From Sclerodactyla briareus (lineage: Eukaryota; Echinodermata; Holothuroidea; Dendrochirotida; Sclerodactylidae), in assembly GCA_026419785.1 (NCBI GenBank), contig JAODTK010005780.1:124001-188000 (forward strand): 64,000 nt of DNA, read 5' to 3'. A program made the position numbers and the translations under genes. Positions 58,015-64,000 of this stretch are shown here, one piece after another (the first letter of the stretch is position 1; every line of letters begins with the position of its first letter). Under the pieces are notes generated by a model, which saw only the letters and a program-made list of their open reading frames with translations, ran no database searches and had not been told where the DNA came from.

Positions 58015-59384
58015 GTGAGAGTCCTACAACTGTGGGACGGTAGCCCTGCCCTAAGGGTCCCCATATCCATCAAGACATCAGACTGCCCTTCAGACCGATT
58101 ACAATCATGATCCTGGCCGTCCTACCAAGTAGACATGTTGTTCAGAAGGCCAGTATCCTAGAACACTTTGGCTACAGCTGACAGTGTATAATGTTCTCTC
58201 TGGGTCATACTGCATGAAAGTCATTGAAATCAAACTTTGGCACTCCAAGGCCTTGAAAGTCATGGAATTACTCACTCCCCTTGAAGTTTGGAATTTCAAT
58301 AATGGGGGTGGGGACTCTTCAACAAATTTTCTATGCTAATGCTAATAGTGCACCATTTTCTGTCAGTTTTTTAGGCCAGCTGTAATCATGGAAAGTCATG
58401 GGATTATGTAACAGGAAAAAAGGGTAAGGAACCTGCTACCCTAATACAGTCATTCTTGTTATAATGAAATCCTTCTATTGTGAGTCTTCATTATTCTGGA
58501 AATCATGAACAGGAGAGGAATCACACAAAGTCAATCATCTCAGGTTTGAGACATACATTGAAGTGAGTCCTATCTGGGTCTCTTGGCACCTGGTAGGATG
58601 TTTAGTATTCCCCTGTGGCAGTAATAATAGTTTCAAGAATATGGCGCTGGGCAAATATTGTGTGTGATTGCTCATGCTAATATGGGTGGTTATTTGATTT
58701 GAACATTTTTTGATACCCTTTCAGTTTCATGATTTATCAAAATATACGCTATACTCACACCACTGAATAGGTTTGCCTTTTCTGGTTGTGACGTGCATGC
58801 TCCCCACCAAACAGCTAGGAGTCTAGACAGCGTCGGAAAACAGGGTGCGGAGTGCGATTCCTCACCAAAAAGGTTCCAAACAACGCACCCGCATCGAATG
58901 AGGGGTGCGAAAATTCAGTCACATATTGAGCAAAATCCGCACCCGTAAATATCGCGCACCAATCCATACAATTGGAACACCTGTACGTAAACAAACATTC
59001 AAAATACACCACCAGTTGAAGCAAAATGTCTTGACAATTTCCCACAAGCAGTTGGACATCCCCCCCCCCACTCCGAAACCCGCCCTCCCCGATAAAAAAT
59101 AAAACTCACAAAACGATCGTTCATTCAGCGTAACACAACTAGGTCTATGCTGTGCATCGCAATATACACTGCACATATGAAATGAGACACACTTCAAAAC
59201 TACGGATGGCATGTGCTACCACATAAAATTGCCTCGGGTTGGCAGGGTACCGAAGAAAGACACGGCCTGGAATTTGATTGTGAAGTGCTAGAATCATTGC
59301 GAAAATTATCATAATTATCATCGTTGTACCAGTGAGAAATTGATGAATTAACCCATTCATTCATGGCATTGAGTCACGTAGGTC

Positions 59385-59560
59385 TACGCGAGGGGGTCGG
59401 AGAGTTCCGAAAAGGGGGGGGGACATATCGAACGCAAATGACTCTAAGTGGAGCGCCCACAATGTGGCGCGGTGCGTAAAAGAAAAATTTCAGATTTCCA
59501 TACCTCCAGATAGACGGAAAACGGCACTGCCAGGCTCAATAGCACCATCTACATGTGTGA
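59385..59560 (+). mobile_element. Dispersed repeat A, copy 3
   Basis: Contains 'GACTCTAAGTGGAGCGCCCAC', 'AATGTGGCGCGGTGCGTAAAAG' and 'CTCCAGATAGACGGAAAACG', in the same order as at 19575 and 21945. The ORF that continues to 59925 extends from this repeat and ends beside a G run near 59868-59876; not a gene. Confidence 0.6.
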
Positions 59561-60214
59561 TTCGAGTAAACGACAGACAAAAGAGTTGTCATTGTCCTAT
59601 TACCTTTCTACTTGGGCTTTGTTGCGTGGGATCCAGCGGATCTACAGAACGGTCTCTGGTGGGATGGAAGGGAACAGCCATAGGGTACGGAACCACTCCA
59701 ATTTGGGATCAGAAAAAATTTGTACCAAATGTTACAAGTAAGGCACTGGGAAAATATGGGCGCGTGCGAAAACAAATGCATGTTTCGGACACTTTACTCG
59801 AAAAGGCAAATTCACTTTGCTTTTTCCTTCCAAATTTTCACGAATTTTTCATCGCAGAACAATTGCAGGGGGGGGGGCAGCAGTCTGTCCCCAAGGTATC
59901 TGAAATTAAGGGTGTAGCCAAATGATTCGAAGCATTAAATAGATATTTCGCTACCAAACACCTGGAAGAAAAACGCCTGCGCGAGAAAACATGATAAATT
60001 ATGACACTTTGGCTATCGATCTAAAATTCGAGGAACTCGGTATGAAAACATGGGTAATCCTTACAATTCGGCCCTAGTCGGGTACAGAACTTCACATTGG
60101 GTCCGCACGGAATAGGGACTTAAGACAATTTCCAACGGTTAGACAAAAATTGAATCAGTTTAGACGTGATTACAAAATCGGGCATGAGCCTATTATTTTT
60201 TATACGGTCCGGAA

Positions 60215-60310
60215 AAGTGGGGGGGGGACAAACGATATGAGATCCCCCACTTTTGCAAGTGGGGGGGGACATGTTCCCCCTGTCCCCCACCTGTTGACGC
60301 CCATGTCTAC
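60215..60310 (-). mobile_element. G/C-run element end
   Basis: Eight-G run, 'GATCCCCCACTTTTGCAAGTGGGGGGGG' as a near-palindrome, 'ACATGTTCCCCCTGTCCCCC', and a degenerate 'GTTGACGCCCATG' end. Same style as the elements at 18-23 kb. Confidence 0.5.
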
Positions 60311-60314
60311 GCGA

Positions 60315-62091
60315 GTCACAGGCCACGCAACCGTTTAGTGGATCGGCGACCGCTCCCGCTCGAGTGTTTCGGTCTTAACCACAGGCCAATGGGAACCCCC
60401 ATAGACGTTAAGAGTGGTTTGGGAGAGATGAGTCGAATGTTGATTTAGCCGCACTACACTTGTGTACCCAACACACTGTTGTTTGTGTACTGTTGATACA
60501 CGAAAGTATTTTCAGGCGGTCATCTCGTGCAGCTGCCGCGCTTATCGACTTTATGATATTCACAAGAGTATCGGAGCTTCCGAATCCACATTTCGCAGCT
60601 GTAGTATATTATCTTTGTTACCTTTCACCGGAACCAAACCGATGCAATGCAATAAAATTATGGAATCTGATATTAATGACTTGAAACTCAAGCTGTAATT
60701 ATGACTACCTACCCCTGTAGGTCTATTGATGGGTTTAACTTAGGGGGTAACAAAAGTTTGCCTTACGTAATGTAATGACATGTTGAACGGTAATGTTGGC
60801 TGGACTTGAATAATCGGTGTCGGTATCTGACTCGGACCGATATGGAACAATAATCGTAATAATGTCTCGGTACCATCCGATATTGGCAGAATCGTTTGAA
60901 CACTATTCAGAGGTATATACGCTGAGACGGTTCTGATCAATTTCGCGAGAATCGGAGCAGTGTCCAAAGTCACAAATGCTAAAACCTGACAGCAAAGAAA
61001 TACAAAACAAACTGGTAAAAGACGGTAACACTAGCCGAAAATGGGAAGGTGGCAATTCATTTCTATCTTGCACGTGCGTGCTGGCTGCAGTAACTGGCAT
61101 GGATTTTCTTGTATGTGTTGGCTACCCGAATTAACCATTTCGCGGCCATGTTACTGATATCAACCTCTCAACAATTTATAACATCCCTGCACCAAATGGA
61201 TCGTTTTGGTTGGTGACAAAAAATCCCTACTGCCAGCAACTATATGTGGAAAAGATGTTTGCAATGCAGTTGTTGCACACAAACAGTGTTGCGTTATTGA
61301 TAGCTACCCAATCGCTGGCTTTAGCATGCTTTGGGGACCACTTTTCAATGGTTAGGCAATAGCAACCGAAAATCCCAAAGTACACCACCCGAATGGGATT
61401 GAGGGGTGCGATTTTTTCTTTAAAAAAGCACCCGAAATGAAAAATGTTTCGTACCCTGAGTATAGACAAGATACTCACCTGTCTCTATTATGAGGGCTAT
61501 TCTCAAACTGGTCCACCACTCTTTGAGAACGCACCAAGTCATCCTACTTTCCAGAATGTGCAGTTTGAATCAGGGAGTTTTTGAAAGTTGTTTTGCACAC
61601 TGTACGGGGAGCAGTTATTGTACCCCTATGACTTAACACCGGAAATGCATCATCATCTTATTATTCATATCATCTCACATATTCCTTAGGTAAATTGAAA
61701 GTCCAGCATTCACATACGATGAGTGTAATAGTACCCAGTCCAGAAATTGCATTTCAACTGTTAATGGTCACTTGGTATGCAGTGATAACCCAGTTTTGGG
61801 TTTTTGCATGTACAAGAGACAAGACAAGTTTATACCTTGTGTGTAAATTTTTTTTTTTTGCTGATTCCTCATCTTACAAAAAAAATTTTCCTCAATTTTT
61901 TAATGCTGGGATCTTATCTGCAGAATTTTTTTGATATAAAACCAGTAAAACCAACACTTGTAGGTTAACTTACCAATTTGGTTGGTAGTTTAGATTCCAT
62001 AAATAATGGGGAACTAGTTTGCCCCCTGGTGATTCAATTTAAATATGTCGAGGATTAGTACATGAGGTTCATGTTCCTTGTATATTTTCAG
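60315..62091. other. No recognisable exon
   Basis: Includes overlapping ORFs at 60460-60698 without recognised motifs, and simple T and A runs near 61850 and 61880. The expected C2 exon was looked for and not found. Confidence 0.4.
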
Positions 62092-62199
62092 AGATGCCAT
62101 CCCCCCCTCACTAACTACTTCCTTGTAATCCGATTCGGTACATGTGACTGCCACCAACCTCCTGAATACGAGGGAGAACCTCACTGGAGACTGCCTCCA
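62092..62199 (+). CDS. ANLN: Anillin exon 12 (C2-like part of AHD; one frame slip)
   Basis: Acceptor 'TTGTATATTTTCAG'. Phase 0 reads TNYFLVIRFGT (after a proline-rich lead), matching vertebrate NYYYLIILKAG. One net extra base near 62142-62144 moves the frame to VTATNLLNTRENLTGDCLQ, matching vertebrate [20 protein letters not shown]. The conserved spacing between the two blocks makes the assignment solid although neither frame covers both. The 3' end is uncertain: a donor at 62200 (GTAGCT) is the simplest choice, others lie a few bases on. This begins the C2 sandwich that, with the helical hairpin, forms the membrane- and septin-facing module. Confidence 0.78.
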
Positions 62200-64000
62200 G
62201 TAGCTACGGAAGTAGGAGTAGAATTGTAATGTGTTCTACAGAGGAGAAAATCGTGAGTCAATTAAATTCTGTTTGCCTATGGGGAAACTCTACAAATAAA
62301 TGGCTGTTGCTATGACTGACTCTTTTTACAGAAAAAATGATTGATTAGATTGTTTTTTAATGGAATATTGAATAGTTACACGGGTCATGTGGAGTAGACA
62401 ACGCTTTTGATACTTTATATATTACATTCATGGAAAACCCAAACCCCCAGGACCAAATTTCAGCTGATCGAGTGAACCAGTAAGCCCCGATCTGTCATTG
62501 CAAAATTTGGATCATCATATGAGGGGAAGGGGTTGGTCAATTCATAGGAGAGCAGTCCCTATAATCCACCATCAATGTTAACCTGAACTCTGACACAAAA
62601 ACTATAGAGGATCTGATGTGAAACTGTTTGAATGAAAAATGTTCAGATGATGATAAGACTTAATCTCTCATTTCTCGGGTATACCGATATCCTTCATCCT
62701 GGTATAAGGGCAAATGCAGCATTTGACTATGTAGAATCTCCATGGGTGGCCTTTAATTTGTATCATCCTGCTGTGACATCAATCAATTTCTCAAAGAGAA
62801 AAGGGAAATTACTCAAGAAGGCAACATGCTGGAACCTCAAATTTAGGGGTGTTGAATTTTGCTATGCCCTCATTTCACCTGTACTGGTTGAAAGGAATAT
62901 GTTACATGATCATTGGACTTTAATAATGTGTTATATGGTACTTCATATGAAGGCTACAACTCCCGAACATGTTTAATCACCTCTTACAGCAGACAGGAAA
63001 CATGGGTATGGGGAGGGGGGGGGGGGGTCCCCTGGATAGCCTGGCCAGAATAAGCCGATTGGTCCTGGGTTTGAAATCTTATTCAAGCCCTTACAATATG
63101 AGGGGTAGCTAAATGTACTTCGATTTCAACAGAAACAACCTGGAGAGTGACTCAGCTTGACTGCTGGTCTATAGCTCCGTAGGTAGCACAGTGACGAGGA
63201 TAGAGGGTATGGAGGGGCAGTTCACCCTTGTAGCTCATACCAAGGAGCAGTAGGTTTGGCAGCCTCACCCCTAAGAAACTACGAAAGGCTGCAGCCAAGG
63301 TGAGTGGTGGAATACCGTTAGGAGCCATTGAATGTCGTCAAATTGCTGTATTCTGCTCCTCATTAGGACTTTAGTCAAATTGACAAAAAGGTTCAAGAAA
63401 GGTTTACCCAGTCTCCAAATGAGACGTAAGTCAAGTCTACTTTTTTCAATTCTCACTCTGCCAATACAATGCAAATTGGAGGTGCAGTCCTCAAGTTACT
63501 GTAGAGTTGTCATAGGACAATAGGAGTAGTCAGGTCTATATGAGTCCTGAAGTGAATGATATCGGAACATCTTTGTTTCAGATGTTGCAAAAGGGCCAAA
63601 TCTCTTTGAAATTGAGGCATGATCCGGCTCTTTCTGTACATCATGTAATAGAATTTAGGAGGAACGGCAATATTTCCAGTCTTTCTTTACAGAGGGGGTT
63701 TGTTATGTAGTTGTAGGGTTGCCTACAATTCCCACCCAACGTGACCCTAACTTTAAACCCTAACCCTAATTCTGACCATAAAAAAATTCCGTTGGGGGGG
63801 ACGGGAATGGTAATTGTCCGGGTAGGAGTTGTCCAGGTGGGAATTGTAGATAGAATGGCCATGTCAGTTATCCTGTATTTGCATGGTATTAGAATAGGGA
63901 GAGCAGAGAGAGCAGTTGGACTTTGTCCAATTAGTTAATCTGACCGAAATCCACGATGTGATCTTGATTCCGCATGCAGAGAAACAAGAGAACTACAGGA
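62200..64000. other. Anillin intron 12 and beyond
   Basis: No further AHD or PH exon recognised. The + strand ORF at 62632-62976 does not resemble the next anillin segment. There is a 13-G run near 63016-63028 and a short 'AACCCTAACCCTAA' at about 63757-63770. Confidence 0.45.

Larger units (their letters stand above)
58015..62091. other. Anillin intron(s) between exons 11 and 12
   Basis: Holds repeat copies near 59040-59100, 59385-59560 and 60215-60315. By comparison with vertebrate anillin at least one exon (the 'SLTISDIRLPLK' part of the C2 domain) should lie here; I did not find it, perhaps because of frame slips. Exon 11 ends in phase 2 and exon 12 begins in phase 0, which also implies a missing exon. 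Confidence 0.5.
23435..64000 (+). other. Anillin locus (partial; 3' end outside window)
   Basis: Anillin crosslinks F-actin, myosin II, septins and RhoA at the contractile ring in cytokinesis. Twelve coding exons on the + strand, listed separately, are collinear with vertebrate anillin. They cover the MDPFT-like start, the KMAER block, two basic N-terminal motifs followed by tryptophan, a central proline/serine-rich region, an acidic block, and the helical hairpin and first C2 strands of the anillin homology domain. The remaining C2 and PH exons must be past 64000. Intron phases agree across the junctions up to 58014 once small indels are allowed. Introns are long (up to 12 kb) and full of repeats. 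Frame slips in many exons suggest sequence error rather than decay. Vertebrate anillin is about 1,100 residues; roughly 700 codons are visible here. Confidence 0.9.

Noticed and set aside
59464..59925. 153-codon + strand ORF
   Set aside because: Its first half is repeat A copy 3 and its end abuts a G run of another element; no domain is recognisable.
26090..62199. Calling the anillin locus a pseudogene because of stops and frameshifts
   Set aside because: All splice sites needed are intact, phases fit through exon 11, four exons are clean, and slips often sit next to homopolymers. Sequence error is the simpler explanation, though not proven.
63750..63775. Interstitial telomeric repeat (CCCTAA)n
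   Set aside because: Only about two units; a similar short run occurs near 23865. Too short to separate from chance.

Overview
The window is animal nuclear DNA: AT-leaning, mostly non-coding, with widely spaced short exons bounded by GT/AG splice sites and a dense mix of decayed transposons, G/C homopolymer tracts and minisatellites. There are no operons, ribosome-binding sites, rRNA or tRNA genes that I can see. The repeat types suggest a marine invertebrate, possibly a deuterostome such as an echinoderm, hemichordate or lancelet. That is inference; the species cannot be fixed from this sequence.

Only one host gene is recognised. It is anillin (ANLN), the cytokinetic-ring scaffold, on the + strand from a short first coding exon near 23435 to beyond the right end of the window. 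Eleven further coding exons fit: 26090-26228, 28531-28632, 29049-29239, 29918-30212, 30975-31325, 34178-34396, 41555-41792, 42992-43260, 55618-55750, 57958-58014 and about 62092-62199. They are collinear with vertebrate anillin from the MDPFT start to the C2 part of the anillin homology domain. Splice phases agree at every junction up to 58014 once small reading-frame slips are allowed. The PH domain must lie past 64000. Many exons carry +1 or -1 slips, often beside homopolymers, although splice sites and flanking codons are good. This looks more like unpolished long-read sequence than a pseudogene.

Layout: 1-4520 no recognised gene; 4530-6040 a hairpin, a TG microsatellite and a tandem array of about 310-bp units; 6110-14320 nothing recognisable beyond low complexity; 14324-14805 an unassigned ORF; 15970-22870 a cluster of short G/C-rich non-autonomous elements ending in CAGTGGCG-like sequence, plus a LINE reverse-transcriptase fragment at 18560-19340; 23435-62199 the anillin locus. 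Its introns hold a 280-bp duplication, a LINE 3' fragment near 37.2 kb and a 167-bp-unit tandem array at 43.76 kb. That array is split by an apparent hAT-like insertion of about 10.8 kb (44365-55129), which contains transposase remnants, a minus-strand LINE reverse transcriptase, two inverted short-repeat arrays and more minisatellite modules. From 58 to 64 kb there is repeat-rich intron sequence.

The most interesting non-coding structure is a repeated architecture: a short hairpin, then a (TG/TATG)n tract, then modules carrying a 'TTGGTGTGT...AGTACATGAACCCTATT'-like core. It is seen clearly at least twice and probably three times in the window, and looks like one family of composite repeat element.
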